From Photorhabdus laumondii subsp. laumondii (lineage in GTDB: Bacteria; Pseudomonadota; Gammaproteobacteria; Enterobacterales; Enterobacteriaceae): DNA of 64,000 bases. This document shows positions 12,049-21,623 of the stretch, piece after piece. The translations under genes were made by a program, and so were the position numbers. The stretch lies in NCBI RefSeq assembly GCF_003343245.1, contig NZ_CP024901.1, positions 3,286,001 through 3,350,000 of the forward strand, given 5' to 3'. A model generated the notes under the pieces. That model did not search any database. It saw only the letters and a list, made by a program, of their open reading frames with translations, and was not told the DNA's origin. Position 1 is the stretch's first letter; each line of letters begins with the position of its first letter.

Positions 12049-12246
12049 TATTTTTTCATGATAAACCGCACCTTATCAGTTGAAAGTCATCGTCAATTGA
12101 TAAGGCGCTCTCCATCGATCAAGAGAACCGAACGTTTCATACTAATAAATTTGTATCCGCAACAAAATACGCGTTAGAATCCCCGGCCTTATCCTTACTT
12201 TTTATAGTGAAAACTCATCTCAACTCAAACCGAGAATTTTTTAACC

Positions 12247-13623
12247 ATGTTTACTCCAGAATTACTTTCCCCTGCCGGTTCGCTAAAAAATATGCGCTAT
12301 GCTTTTGCCTATGGCGCAGATGCCGTATATGCTGGTCAACCACGTTACAGCCTGCGTGTTCGCAATAATGAATTTAATCACGAAAATCTGGCACTCGGCA
12401 TTAAAGAGGCTCATGAGCTTGGTAAACGCTTTTACGTCGTGGTCAATATTGCTCCTCACAATGCCAAATTGAAAACTTTTATCCGTGATCTAAAGCCTGT
12501 CATTGATATGGGACCTGATGCCCTCATTATGTCTGATCCCGGGCTGATTATGATGGTTCGTGAAGCTTTTCCTGAAATGGAAATTCATCTTTCCGTTCAA
12601 GCTAACGCGGTTAACTGGGCGACAGTAAAATTCTGGCAACAAATGGGACTAACGCGGGTTATTCTTTCCCGTGAACTTTCTCTGGATGAAATTAACGAGA
12701 TTCGCCAGCAGGTTCCCGATATGGAACTGGAAATTTTCGTACATGGGGCATTGTGTATGGCCTATTCCGGTCGTTGCCTATTATCCGGCTATATTAATAA
12801 ACGCGATCCCAATCAGGGAACCTGCACTAATGCCTGCCGTTGGGAATATCATGTCCAAGAAGGCAAAGAAGATGATATCGGTAATATTGTGCATATGCAT
12901 GAACCGATACCGACAAAAAATATCGAGCCAACATTGGGAAAAGGCACACCAACAGATAAAGTATTTACCTTCGAAGAAGCAAAACGCCCTGGTGAATATA
13001 TGTCAGCTTTCGAAGATGAACATGGTACTTACATCATGAATTCCAAAGACTTACGTGCAGTTGAGCATGTTGAGCGATTAACTAAAATGGGCGTTCACTC
13101 TCTGAAAATCGAAGGACGAACAAAATCCTTCTATTACTGCGCTCGCACAGCACAAGTTTACCGCCGAGCCATTGATGATGCCGTTGCAGGGAAACCTTTT
13201 GATCCAACGCTGCTAACAACATTAGAAGGACTTGCTCATCGCGGCTATACCGAAGGATTTTTGCGCCGTCATACCCATGATGCCTATCAGACTTATGAAT
13301 ACGGTTACTCGATATCCGATACCCAACAATTTGTTGGTGAATTTACGGGTGAGCGAGTCAACGGATTGGCTGAAGTGGCTGTCAAGAATAAATTCATGAT
13401 CGGAGACCGTCTCGAATTAATGACACCATCAGGCAATATCCAGTTTACACTGGAAACAATGCAGGATAAAAAAGGCCAACCAATGGAAGTTGCGCCTGGG
13501 GATGGGTATATTGTCTATTTACCAATTCCTAAACAAATTGATATTAATTACGCCTTATTAATACGTAATCTAAATGGTATTAATTCTCAATATCCTCAAA
13601 CGAACCGAAACTCAGACAAATAA
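12247..13623 (+). CDS. trhP: tRNA 5-hydroxyuridine formation protein TrhP (U32 family)
   Basis: This 458-residue U32 peptidase-family protein was formerly called YegQ. In E. coli TrhP is needed for prephenate-dependent hydroxylation of U34 in tRNAs on the way to cmo5U/mo5U. Family marks are the N-terminal ELLSPAGSLKNMRYAFAYGA, the segment EIFVHGALCMAYSGRCLLS, and the cysteines in NQGTCTNACRW, which are thought to bind an iron-sulphur cluster. Length and position next to yegP and cyaR match E. coli. Confidence 0.93.
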   Translation: MFTPELLSPAGSLKNMRYAFAYGADAVYAGQPRYSLRVRNNEFNHENLALGIKEAHELGKRFYVVVNIAPHNAKLKTFIRDLKPVIDMGPDALIMSDPGLIMMVREAFPEMEIHLSVQANAVNWATVKFWQQMGLTRVILSRELSLDEINEIRQQVPDMELEIFVHGALCMAYSGRCLLSGYINKRDPNQGTCTNACRWEYHVQEGKEDDIGNIVHMHEPIPTKNIEPTLGKGTPTDKVFTFEEAKRPGEYMSAFEDEHGTYIMNSKDLRAVEHVERLTKMGVHSLKIEGRTKSFYYCARTAQVYRRAIDDAVAGKPFDPTLLTTLEGLAHRGYTEGFLRRHTHDAYQTYEYGYSISDTQQFVGEFTGERVNGLAEVAVKNKFMIGDRLELMTPSGNIQFTLETMQDKKGQPMEVAPGDGYIVYLPIPKQIDINYALLIRNLNGINSQYPQTNRNSDK

Positions 13624-13657
13624 TCATCAATATCCCCTCCTGACGATGATATATTTC

Positions 13658-13683
13658 TTTTTTTAGAAACAGATCACATCAAT
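13658..13683 (+). promoter_or_regulatory. CRP site of the cyaR promoter
   Basis: TCACA at 13674-13678 is a perfect right half-site and TTAGA at 13663-13667 a degraded left half. The centre at 13670.5 lies 41.5 bases before the predicted cyaR start at about 13712, exactly class II spacing. A TAGTAT -10 element is at 13700-13705. E. coli cyaR is CRP-activated. Confidence 0.65.
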
Positions 13684-13710
13684 ACTATTTTATTTACCGT
13701 AGTATTGTTG

Positions 13711-13803
13711 GTGAAAAATAAAAAATTAAAAAAGTTTTACAGTAAGACTAGGAACCACCTCCTTGGCCGGCTCAATCTCCCTTGAGCTGGCCTTTTCTTT
13801 TTT
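13711..13803 (+). ncRNA. cyaR: Small regulatory RNA CyaR
   Basis: The stretch AGGAACCACCTCCTT (13749-13763) is the conserved seed loop of CyaR, the Hfq-dependent sRNA of E. coli that base-pairs with the ribosome binding sites of ompX, luxS, nadE and other mRNAs. It is followed by a terminator stem, GGCCGGCTCAA pairing with TTGAGCTGGCC, and a T-rich tail. The 5' end (GTGAAAAATAAA) resembles the E. coli 5' end. As in E. coli it lies directly downstream of trhP/yegQ. Predicted length is about 92 nt. Confidence 0.88.
13768..13803 (+). terminator. Rho-independent terminator of cyaR
   Basis: An 11-bp GC-rich stem with a short loop is followed by TTTTCTTTTTT. It is the 3' end of the sRNA. Confidence 0.85.
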
Positions 13804-15149
13804 GCTCTGGGAAATAAAATCAACAAGTTACAGAATTCATTTACATGATTAATTACATAGAGAAATTTAACTATTAAATCAATGAATATTTATATTCATG
13901 TGTTTCTGATACCCTACATATTAATAAGAAAATATTTCTACTTATTGAAATATCACACTATCTAAAGAAATGTAATTAAAATTTTCCACTGTTTAATCAT
14001 TCAGGAAATCCATCATATTTAGACCAAATATTATACAATTTGATAGAATTAATCAGGTGAAGATTATGAAAACAGATAATTACAATTTACTTATTGTTAA
14101 AACTATTAGTTCAACATTTACCTGACTATACCCACTTAACAACCCAAAATGGATTCTGTTTTATATACCCACAATATGAGCAAGGGAAAAATAGCCAAAC
14201 CACCCCAGAGCTGATAAACAACAATGCAGTACATGTTACCCTTCCATAAAGATGAAATTTAATCCCACAATAGGAGCCACTCAGTAAACCAAAAAACTAA
14301 ACCTAAAAGCTAAACCTAAAAACAATAAAAACGCATTTTTACACCGGAGCAAGCATGAAAAATACCATCTAACAATAACATCAGGAAAAATCAGACTAGC
14401 AAGTAACCGCGATAAGCATTCAACCTTCATCTATCAAGCTCTCACCCTGTATCAATAGATCCAATAACTTTATAAAATATCGTTTGCAAACAAGTTACTA
14501 CAGAAGAAATGTAATAAGAAATTACTCTTGGTAAATGGAAGAAACCGAAATGTCACTATTAACAATAAAAACATGAGAAATTTTCCATCTGTGATAACAT
14601 CAAATTATATTGATATATTTTCTAATCAATTAATTAATTGATGAATACAAGGCAAAACTAAAAATTTAGTATAATTATTATTTTATACTATTATCATTTT
14701 TACGAAAGAATAAATAACCATATTGACTGTTGCTTACAGGATTATGTAGATTAAAAAACATTGACGTCAAAAATGGTTATTTATCATATATAATACCGCA
14801 ACTTGGTTATCAATAAATTGACAAAATAAAAAATCATTCATATGAATAATTAAAATCAATTAAATTCATATCAATAGAGAGAAAGAAATATGAAAAATAA
14901 TTTTTTAAAATTCATAAAAATAATAGAAAAACACATTATGTCTTTGTGAAAAATCCATATAATAAATAATCAGTTTAGCTATAAAAAGAGAAAATATAAA
15001 GACTGACTTTATTATCCGGTTAATTGAACCAGGAAAATAATTCAATATTAATCAATGAGTTATTTATTAAAATGATAAATCCATATTAGTTTTTACTCTA
15101 AAAACACTCAGTATTATTATCAATTCCACCTAACAACATTGTAATGCTA

Positions 15150-15276
15150 TATACCCGTCATCTTTCAAGTTGTTTCTTTGTTGGCTGTACTCGCTCACCC
15201 CGGTCACATCGTTATCTATGCTCCCGGGGATTCGCTCCCTTGCCGTCGCGATCCATCTTGAAATCCATAAGGTATA
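15150..15276 (+). repeat. ERIC element (IRU)
   Basis: A 127-bp imperfect palindrome has the ERIC hallmarks: TATACCC ends, CTTTCAAGTTG near the left end, a central CACCCCGGTCACAT and CTCCCGGGGATTC, and GGTATA at the right end. It sits alone in the gene desert. Confidence 0.92.
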
Positions 15277-15713
15277 AATTAACAAAAAAATAACAATGAA
15301 AAAATTCCATAGAAACAATAACATATCTCAAATATATGATAAAAACATTTAATTGTTGAATAATAAAAGCCAATAAAATATTAACAAGTTCAATAAAGAC
15401 GAGCAGTTTAACCATATTTAACTATATTTAACTATATTTAACTATATTGATATTTCAATTTATCAATGCCAAATTAATATCTATATTATAAATACAGTGA
15501 ATAATTTATTCTTTATCAGTATTAAATCTCATACACCTATTTATCTTATCCTAGAAAATTGTTTGTTAGCAAACGATAAGAATGATGAGAACATATAATC
15601 CAGCACATAAAGATCTTACGCTTTCGCCTCCATACTCCTTAAAGGAATGGTAATGTCACTTTTTCGCTAAATAGCCACTTTCCAGATAATAAAATACTCT
15701 TTAAAGTCCGACC

Positions 15714-15770
15714 TGAAGCGATCCACTACCACTTCCCCCCCAATATAACTTGTTATCCTAAAAAGGATAA
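15714..15770 (+). promoter_or_regulatory. Candidate operator region of fbaB
   Basis: TGAAGCGATCC at 15714-15724 resembles the Cra (FruR) consensus with one mismatch in the core. TTATCCT (15753-15759) and AGGATAA (15764-15770) form a perfect 7-bp dyad 40 bp before the fbaB ATG. Both are sequence observations; regulator binding is inferred only. Confidence 0.3.
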
Positions 15771-15809
15771 ATGACAATCGATAGTATCTTTTCATAACTG
15801 GAGTAAAAC

Positions 15810-16859
15810 ATGACTGATATCGCTAAGTTGTTAGGCAAAGATGCGGACAGTTTATTGCAACATCGTTGTAATACCATTCTAAGTGAAAATCTTTATCTGC
15901 CCGGTGCCGATTTTGTTGACCGCGTAATGATCGACAATAACCGACCTAATACAGTTCTGCGCTCCATGCAAACATTGTTAAATCATGGTCGCCTTGCAGG
16001 TACGGGTTATTTGTCTATTTTGCCGGTGGATCAAGGTGTAGAACATTCTGCTGCCGCTTCTTTTGCAGCAAACCCACTCTATTTCGATCCAAAAAATATC
16101 GTTGAACTGGCTATTGAAGCCGGCTGTAACTGTGTTGCCTCTACTTATGGCGTGTTATCCGCGGTTTCTCGTCGTTATGCTCATAAGATCCCATTTCTGG
16201 TTAAACTGAACCACAATGAAGCACTGAGCTATCCCGCTCAATATGATCAAACTTTATATGCTAGTGTTGAACAAGCATTCGAGATGGGTGCTGTCGCCGT
16301 TGGAGCAACAATTTACTTTGGCTCTATTGAATCACGGCGTCAAATTGAGGAAATTTCAGCCGCCTTTAAACGGGCGCATGAATTGGGCATGGTAACAGTA
16401 TTGTGGGCCTACCTGCGTAATTCTGCCTTCAAGAAAGAGGGGGTAGATTATCACGCCAGTGCAGACCTCACAGGCCAGGCTAACCATTTAGCAGCCACTA
16501 TCGGTGCCGATATCGTTAAACAAAAAATGGCCGAAAATAACGGCGGCTATACGGCGATTGGCTTTGGTCATACCGATAAACGTGTTTACACTGATTTAAC
16601 TACCGATCATCCTATCGATCTGGTCCGTTATCAGATAGCTAACTGCTACATGGGTCGCGCCGGTATGATTAACTCAGGTGGTGCATCCGGTAATAATGAT
16701 TTAAGTGACTCCGTTCGTACCGCCGTCATTAATAAACGCGCAGGCGGTATGGGGTTAATCCTCGGCCGTAAGGCTTTCAAAAAATCCATGAAAGAGGGTA
16801 TTGAGCTGATTAATGCGGTTCAAGATGTCTATCTGGATAAGCAAGTGACTATCGCGTAA
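15810..16859 (+). CDS. fbaB: Class I fructose-bisphosphate aldolase FbaB (DhnA type)
   Basis: This 349-residue Schiff-base aldolase of the DhnA family interconverts fructose 1,6-bisphosphate with dihydroxyacetone phosphate and glyceraldehyde 3-phosphate. The segment [20 protein letters not shown] is typical. [12 protein letters not shown] probably contains the catalytic lysine, and the phosphate-binding MINSGGASG and [12 protein letters not shown] loops are clear. The length matches E. coli FbaB (350). A GGAG ribosome binding site precedes the ATG. No operon partner is present, and it converges with thiD. Confidence 0.94.
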   Translation: MTDIAKLLGKDADSLLQHRCNTILSENLYLPGADFVDRVMIDNNRPNTVLRSMQTLLNHGRLAGTGYLSILPVDQGVEHSAAASFAANPLYFDPKNIVELAIEAGCNCVASTYGVLSAVSRRYAHKIPFLVKLNHNEALSYPAQYDQTLYASVEQAFEMGAVAVGATIYFGSIESRRQIEEISAAFKRAHELGMVTVLWAYLRNSAFKKEGVDYHASADLTGQANHLAATIGADIVKQKMAENNGGYTAIGFGHTDKRVYTDLTTDHPIDLVRYQIANCYMGRAGMINSGGASGNNDLSDSVRTAVINKRAGGMGLILGRKAFKKSMKEGIELINAVQDVYLDKQVTIA

Positions 16860-16941
16860 ACCAAGCACCAAGCTTGTCAGCGTAAATCAAACTTGTCGCC
16901 GGTGATAATGAATAGATAGTAAGTCGCTACCAATGTTGAGT

Positions 16942-17068
16942 TATACCCGTTATCTTTCAAGTTGCTTCTTTGTTGGCTGCACTCACTCACCCCGGTCACA
17001 TCGTTATCTATGCTCCCGGGGATTCGCTCCCTTGCCGCCGCGATCCATCTTGAAATCCATAGGGTATA
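16942..17068 (+). repeat. ERIC element
   Basis: A complete 127-bp copy with intact TATACCC and GGGTATA ends lies between the convergent fbaB and thiD genes, about 80 bp after the fbaB stop. Confidence 0.93.
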
Positions 17069-17153
17069 TACTACTCTCACAGCATAAACACCTTATTCTT
17101 CTTAATTCATTATCACTTTCTCATCAAATCCCAAAAACGCCAATCAGCTACTC

Positions 17154-17951
17154 TCACCACCACTGATGAAAATGGTGCACAGGCCCGATTCCTTTTCCTA
17201 CCTCTAACGAGTCCGCCTGTTCTAACGCCGCCTGGAGGTATGATTTGGCAACAGGCAGGGTTGTTTGCCAATTCGAATAACGCGGACGCAGAGCAGCCAG
17301 TGCGGCGGAGAGCGTACATCCTGTACCATGAGTATGACGAGTATTAATTCTCGGCGCAGTAAAACGCCATTCTCCCTCAGCAGTAAATAACCAATCAGGG
17401 CTTTCATGTTCTGTAAGGTGCCCGCCTTTCAGTAAAACGGCTTCGCATCCTAGCGATAATAGTTCACGCCCTTGTTTTTGCATGTCCGTTTCAGTTTCTG
17501 CTACAGAGCATTGCAATATCACGGCGGCTTCCGGCAAATTTGGGGTAATCAACGAAACCTTCGGTAATAATCGTTCAACAACCTCGGAAACCGCTTCCGG
17601 TGCCAACAACGGATCGCCACTTTTCGCAATCATTACCGTATCCAATACAACATAAGGAACGGCATAACGGCTTATTGCATCGGCAACGACAACAACATTG
17701 GCCGCATTGGATAACATGCCTATCTTAGCGCTATCAATTCTGATATCTGACAGCACAGATTCAAGCTGTGCCGCAACAAAAGTAGGATCGATATCATAAA
17801 CAGATTGCACACCACAGGTGTTTTGCGCCACAAGCGCGGTCATTACTGTTGTGCCATAAGCACCAAGTGCGGAGAAAGCTTTTAGGTCGGCTTGAATGCC
17901 AGCACCGCCACTAGGATCAGTACCGGCAATTGTCAGTGAATTGATTCTCAT
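17154..17951 (-). CDS. thiD: Hydroxymethylpyrimidine/phosphomethylpyrimidine kinase ThiD
   Basis: This 265-residue ribokinase-fold kinase phosphorylates HMP and HMP-phosphate for thiamine synthesis. The N-terminal TIAGTDPSGGAGIQADLKAF and the C-terminal anion-hole motif THGTGCTLSAALAA are diagnostic. The start at 17951 (MRINSLTIAG) is preferred because GAAGGG lies just upstream and E. coli ThiD starts at the same place; an upstream in-frame ATG at 17975 would add eight residues. An ERIC copy begins about 37 bp upstream of the start, so promoter and leader must run through or past it. No thi partner genes are adjacent. Confidence 0.94.
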   Translation of the reverse strand: MRINSLTIAGTDPSGGAGIQADLKAFSALGAYGTTVMTALVAQNTCGVQSVYDIDPTFVAAQLESVLSDIRIDSAKIGMLSNAANVVVVADAISRYAVPYVVLDTVMIAKSGDPLLAPEAVSEVVERLLPKVSLITPNLPEAAVILQCSVAETETDMQKQGRELLSLGCEAVLLKGGHLTEHESPDWLFTAEGEWRFTAPRINTRHTHGTGCTLSAALAALRPRYSNWQTTLPVAKSYLQAALEQADSLEVGKGIGPVHHFHQWW

Positions 17952-17987
17952 TATAGCTACCCTTCCAACCAGCAAAAGAAAAGCAAG

Positions 17988-18114
17988 TATATCCGTTATC
18001 TTTCAAGTTGCCTCTTTGTTGGCTGCACTCGCTCACCCCGGCCACATCGTTACCTATGCTCCCGGGGACTCACTCCCTTGCCGTCGCGATCCATCTTGAA
18101 ATCCATACTCTGTG
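17988..18114 (+). repeat. ERIC element with degraded right end, upstream of thiD
   Basis: The left end is TATATCCG and the centre is typical. The expected AGGGTATA at the right end is replaced by ACTCTGTG. It fills most of the thiD upstream region. Confidence 0.88.
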
Positions 18115-18130
18115 AAAAGCACCCCAAGTC

Positions 18131-18166
18131 AAAACAAAAACACCCTATCAGATAACTAACAGGGTG
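18131..18166 (-). terminator. Rho-independent terminator of the cold shock gene
   Basis: On the minus strand CACCCT pairs with AGGGTG around a 14-base loop, followed by TTTTTGTTTT. It lies about 85 bp after the cold shock gene stop codon. Confidence 0.75.
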
Positions 18167-18250
18167 ATATCGGTATGTCATTGTTGCCAATAAAAAATCA
18201 AACAGACAACAAATTTACTTCGTCAATCCAAAATGATTGACAAAAAGAAG

Positions 18251-18460
18251 TTATGCTGCTGTAACGTTTGCTGCTGAAGGACCTTTCTGACCGTCCTGAA
18301 TTTCAAACTCAACTTTTTGACCTTCGGCCAAAGTTTTAAAACCCTCGCTCTGAATAGCGCTAAAATGTACAAACACATCTTTGCTACCATCAGCTGGAGT
18401 AATAAAACCAAAACCTTTAGATTCGTTGAACCACTTTACAGTACCAGTGATTTTTGCCAT
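18251..18460 (-). CDS. Cold shock protein, CspC/CspE type
   Basis: This 69-residue single OB-fold RNA chaperone has the two RNA-binding motifs KGFGFI and VFVHF. It is almost identical in pattern to E. coli CspC and CspE ([19 protein letters not shown]). The C-terminal [10 protein letters not shown] resembles CspE, whereas ADGSKDV resembles CspC. The adjacent divergent pagP recalls the cspE-pagP neighbourhood of E. coli and favours CspE. The start has AAGGAAA upstream. CspC and CspE act as antiterminators and mRNA stabilisers rather than strictly cold-induced proteins. Confidence 0.92.
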   Translation of the reverse strand: MAKITGTVKWFNESKGFGFITPADGSKDVFVHFSAIQSEGFKTLAEGQKVEFEIQDGQKGPSAANVTAA

Positions 18461-19060
18461 TTTAAGAATTTCCTTTGGATCACTTAATTCTAATTCGCCG
18501 TTCGGCGCAACATAAAAACTAGAGCAAGTTGCTGCTATTAACAGAGTTGTATAACAGAACCATACCTCGTTTACCCGAACGATTTATCACATATTCTTAA
18601 TATGATGGCAAGCCATTTTTTATCAGCTATGGAGCTAACGCACATATTTAAAATTCTTAACAACAATTATTGTTTAACATAGCTGCAAAAATTTGAAAAC
18701 CCAAGGTTATCCTAATTAGCTTACAGTTTATCCACTCAACAAAACCCCAGATAACATAAATAACTCTAATTTATTTTGCCTGTCTTATTATTAGATTTTC
18801 TATATCTATAGTATGGTCATAGAGACCCATCTCTACTGTTTGAGTGAAAGAAAAAATCAACACATTCCCCATATTAGTCAACTAAAATATCAGTATTTTA
18901 TATACCCAGTTAATACCTATCACATCTTAATATTAATTTTTCGTTTAACTTTTATTGAAAATAGCAAGAGTAGAATTCCTGAATTTAGATGTTTGTCATA
19001 TTTTACGTGATACAAAGGATCTCCCCAATTTATGCCGTCGGGAAATTGGAGCAATAAATA
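18461..19060. other. Divergent intergenic region, cold shock gene / pagP
   Basis: These 600 bases hold the leaders and promoters of both genes. A short inverted stretch (CGCCGTTCGGCG) lies in the cold shock gene leader near 18497. An open frame at 18813-19010 has no family resemblance and no ribosome binding site and is not called. Confidence 0.5.
19021..19051 (+). promoter_or_regulatory. 5' leader hairpin covering the pagP ribosome binding site
   Basis: CCAATTT at 19025-19031 pairs with AAATTGG at 19043-19049 around an 11-base loop. The right arm runs into the Shine-Dalgarno GGAG (19048-19051), which sits 9 bases before the pagP ATG. Folding would hide part of the ribosome binding site. The structure is seen in the sequence; a regulatory effect is inferred. 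Confidence 0.4.
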
Positions 19061-19684
19061 ATGAAGTTTGATTTAACCGCAGCCTGTACCCTATCAGCCA
19101 CGCTTTTAGTCTCATCTGGGACAGTATTTGCAACAACAGCAAATACTGCTAACAAATCATTAACAACCATTGAATCTCACACACCGATCAGTTATGGCAA
19201 CAATTCGAGCAGTTTATGGGAAAAATTCAATAATAATGTCGCTCTTACTTGGGATGCACCCAACAATGAACTTTATCTGCCGGTAATTACTTGGCATAAC
19301 AGACATACCTACGATAAAGAGAAAACCGATAGATATAATGAGCGGCCTTGGGGTTTCGGCTATGGTAAATATCGTTACGACGAAGACAACGATTGGCATT
19401 CCCTTTATGCAATGGCTTTTATGGATTCTCATAACCGTTTGGAACCCATCGTTGGCTATGGCTTTCAGAAGATGTGGATACCCGGTGATTTAGAGGGTTT
19501 CCGAATGGGAATTGGTTTCACTCTGAGCGTTACAGCTCGTCATGATTATTATTATGTCCCTATTCCACTCCCATTACCGTTATTCTCCATAGAATATGAT
19601 CGGTTATCGTTTCAAGGAACGTACATTCCCGGCACATATAACAACGGTAATGTACTCTTCGCTTGGTTACGCTGGCAATGGTAA
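19061..19684 (+). CDS. pagP: Lipid A palmitoyltransferase PagP
   Basis: This outer-membrane beta-barrel enzyme transfers palmitate from phospholipids to lipid A and so adds protection against cationic antimicrobial peptides. The 207-residue precursor has a signal peptide (cleavage likely after VFA near residue 24). It shows the conserved VITWHNR with catalytic His79, [16 protein letters not shown], and MAFMDSHN with Asp122 and Ser123. It also has the C-terminal [12 protein letters not shown] ending in aromatic residues. It is slightly longer than E. coli PagP because of a longer N-terminal spacer. In relatives the gene belongs to the PhoPQ regulon; phoPQ is at 46.5 kb, but no clear PhoP box was found here. 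Confidence 0.95.
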   Translation: MKFDLTAACTLSATLLVSSGTVFATTANTANKSLTTIESHTPISYGNNSSSLWEKFNNNVALTWDAPNNELYLPVITWHNRHTYDKEKTDRYNERPWGFGYGKYRYDEDNDWHSLYAMAFMDSHNRLEPIVGYGFQKMWIPGDLEGFRMGIGFTLSVTARHDYYYVPIPLPLPLFSIEYDRLSFQGTYIPGTYNNGNVLFAWLRWQW

Positions 19685-19704
19685 TCGGATAAAAAATACC
19701 AGGC

Positions 19705-19831
19705 TATACCCGTTATCTTTCAAGTTGCTTCTTTGTTGGCTGCACTCACTCACCCCGGTCACATCGTTATCTATGCTCCCGGGGATTCGCTCCCTTGCCG
19801 CCGCGATCCATCTTGAAATCCATAGGGTATA
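19705..19831 (+). repeat. ERIC element, first of a tandem pair
   Basis: A complete 127-bp copy begins 21 bp after the pagP stop and lies within its likely 3' UTR. Confidence 0.93.
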
Positions 19832-19871
19832 TATCATATCAGCCTGGTATCTTTAATAGAGATAATCCAGT

Positions 19872-19998
19872 TATACCCGTTATCCTTCAAGTTGCCTCTT
19901 TGTTGGCTGCGCTCACTCACCCCGGTCACATCGTTATCTATGCTCCCGGGGATTCGCTCCCTTGCCGTCGCAATGCATCTTGAAATCCATAGGGTATA
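19872..19998 (+). repeat. ERIC element, second of a tandem pair
   Basis: A complete 127-bp copy in the same orientation follows the first by only 40 bp and ends next to the aroP stop codon. The two copies differ at several positions, so this is not a recent duplication. Confidence 0.93.
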
Positions 19999-20002
19999 GA
20001 TA

Positions 20003-21382
20003 TTATCCCAGCTCCTCTGTTTTCATTTTATCACGGCGAGAATGGGACATTAAAAACCCGAGCCATAACACCCCCACCCAGAATGGCATCAGGATGACTG
20101 AAATACGGATGCTATCCATCATTAAAATAATGACAAGTATAAAAGCAAGGAAAACCAGACACAGATAATTACCGAACGGATACCAAAATGCCTTAAATGA
20201 CGGCGCTATCCCCTGTTTAACTTTTTCTGCCCGGAATTTTAAATGCGCCATACAGATCATGACCCAATTAATCACCAACGTTGTTACCACCAACGCCATT
20301 AATAACTCAAATGCTTTGCCCGGCATCACATAATTAATCAATACGCCAATGGACGTTGCTAAAGCAGACATGACAATGGCTCTGATAGGCACACCACTTT
20401 CATTAACTTTTGTCAGCATTTCAGGAGCATTACCTTGTTTTGCTAAACCGTACAGCATCCGACTGTTGCAATACACACCGCTGTTATAAACGGACAATGC
20501 CGCTGTTAGGACAACAATATTCAGAATGTTAGCCACCCAGAAACTATCCAGGTTATGAAAAATCATCACAAATGGGCTTTCACCTTCAACGACATTGCCC
20601 CACGGATAAAGCGACAATAACACCGTCAGAGAACCAATATAGAAAATCAATATTCTGTATACCACCTGATTGGTGGCCTTAGGAATGCTGATACGTGGAT
20701 TTTCCGCTTCTGCTGCGGTAATACCCACCAGTTCCAATCCACCAAAAGAGAACATGATGACAGCCATTGCCATAATAAGGCTGGAGATCCCATTAGGCAT
20801 AAAGCCACCATGCTGCCAAAGGTTAGTAATGCTGGCCTGAGGCCCGCCATTTCCGCTGACTAACAGGTAAGAGCCAAAAACAATCATACAGATAATTGCG
20901 GTCACTTTAATGATGGAAAACCAAAATTCTGTTTCACCATATAACCGGACATTAATTAAATTTACCGTATTGATTAAAACAAAGAAGATGGTTGCAGAAA
21001 CCCAGGTTGGAATATCAGGCCACCAATAGTGGATATACATGCCCACAGCCGTTAGTTCAGCCATTCCGACCAGAGTAAACATCGCCCAATAATTCCAGCC
21101 TGATAAAAACCCGGGAAAATCGCCCCAATATTTATATGCAAAATGGCTAAACGACCCCGCTACAGGCTCCTCGACTACCATCTCACCTAGCTGACGCATA
21201 ATCAGAAATGCAATAAAGCCTGCGATAGCGTAGCCTAAAATTACGGAGGGACCTGCCATTTTTATAGTTTGTGCAATACCGAGAAACAACCCAGTCCCGA
21301 CCGACCCCCCCAAAGCAATAAGTTGAATATGCCGGTTTTTTAAACCGCGTTTAAGTGTTGAGCGCTGCGATTGTCCTGCCAT
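20003..21382 (-). CDS. aroP: Aromatic amino acid permease, AroP-like
   Basis: This 459-residue APC-superfamily transporter has about 12 transmembrane helices. The start (LKRGLKNRHIQLIALGGSVG) and the stretches GYAIAGFIAFLIMRQLGEMV and MFSFGGLELVGITAAEAENP are nearly the same as in E. coli AroP, which imports Phe, Tyr and Trp with protons. PheP is a close paralogue and cannot be fully excluded. The start at 21382 is chosen because AGAGGA precedes it; the upstream ATG at 21400 has no such site. The 3' end abuts an ERIC. Confidence 0.88.
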   Translation of the reverse strand: MAGQSQRSTLKRGLKNRHIQLIALGGSVGTGLFLGIAQTIKMAGPSVILGYAIAGFIAFLIMRQLGEMVVEEPVAGSFSHFAYKYWGDFPGFLSGWNYWAMFTLVGMAELTAVGMYIHYWWPDIPTWVSATIFFVLINTVNLINVRLYGETEFWFSIIKVTAIICMIVFGSYLLVSGNGGPQASITNLWQHGGFMPNGISSLIMAMAVIMFSFGGLELVGITAAEAENPRISIPKATNQVVYRILIFYIGSLTVLLSLYPWGNVVEGESPFVMIFHNLDSFWVANILNIVVLTAALSVYNSGVYCNSRMLYGLAKQGNAPEMLTKVNESGVPIRAIVMSALATSIGVLINYVMPGKAFELLMALVVTTLVINWVMICMAHLKFRAEKVKQGIAPSFKAFWYPFGNYLCLVFLAFILVIILMMDSIRISVILMPFWVGVLWLGFLMSHSRRDKMKTEELG

Positions 21383-21496
21383 CTTGTCCTCTTGATACAA
21401 CTTCTATCTTGTTATTAGTGGGAAAACAACCGCTTCCCCTTATCTGCTTTATTCAAAGCAAACAAAACACTAGCTTTAAAGGGTGGATATTGAAGA

Positions 21497-21623
21497 TATA
21501 CCCGTCATCTTTCAAGTTGCCTCTTTGTTGGCTGCACTCGTTCACCCCGGTCACATAGTTATCTATGCTCCCGGGGATTCACTCCCTTGCCGTCGCGATG
21601 CATCTTGAAATCCATTGGGTATA
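21497..21623 (+). repeat. ERIC element upstream of aroP
   Basis: A complete 127-bp copy lies about 115 bp before the aroP start, so it is in or just upstream of the aroP promoter region. Confidence 0.92.

Larger units (their letters stand above)
13804..15809. other. 2-kb AT-rich gene desert
   Basis: No convincing gene is seen in about 2 kb between cyaR and fbaB. Open frames are short and lack family resemblance. The stretch contains one ERIC (15150-15276), simple repeats of TTTAACTATA near 15415-15450, and the fbaB promoter region. It may be the residue of decayed genes, but no parent gene was recognised. Confidence 0.6.

Noticed and set aside
14889..14949. Very short frame of about 19 codons with a purine-rich site before ATG
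   Set aside because: It is too short and too AT-rich to separate from chance; no following gene makes it a leader peptide.
18813..19010. 65-codon frame upstream of pagP
   Set aside because: It is a chance open frame in an AT-rich leader with no homology or ribosome binding site.
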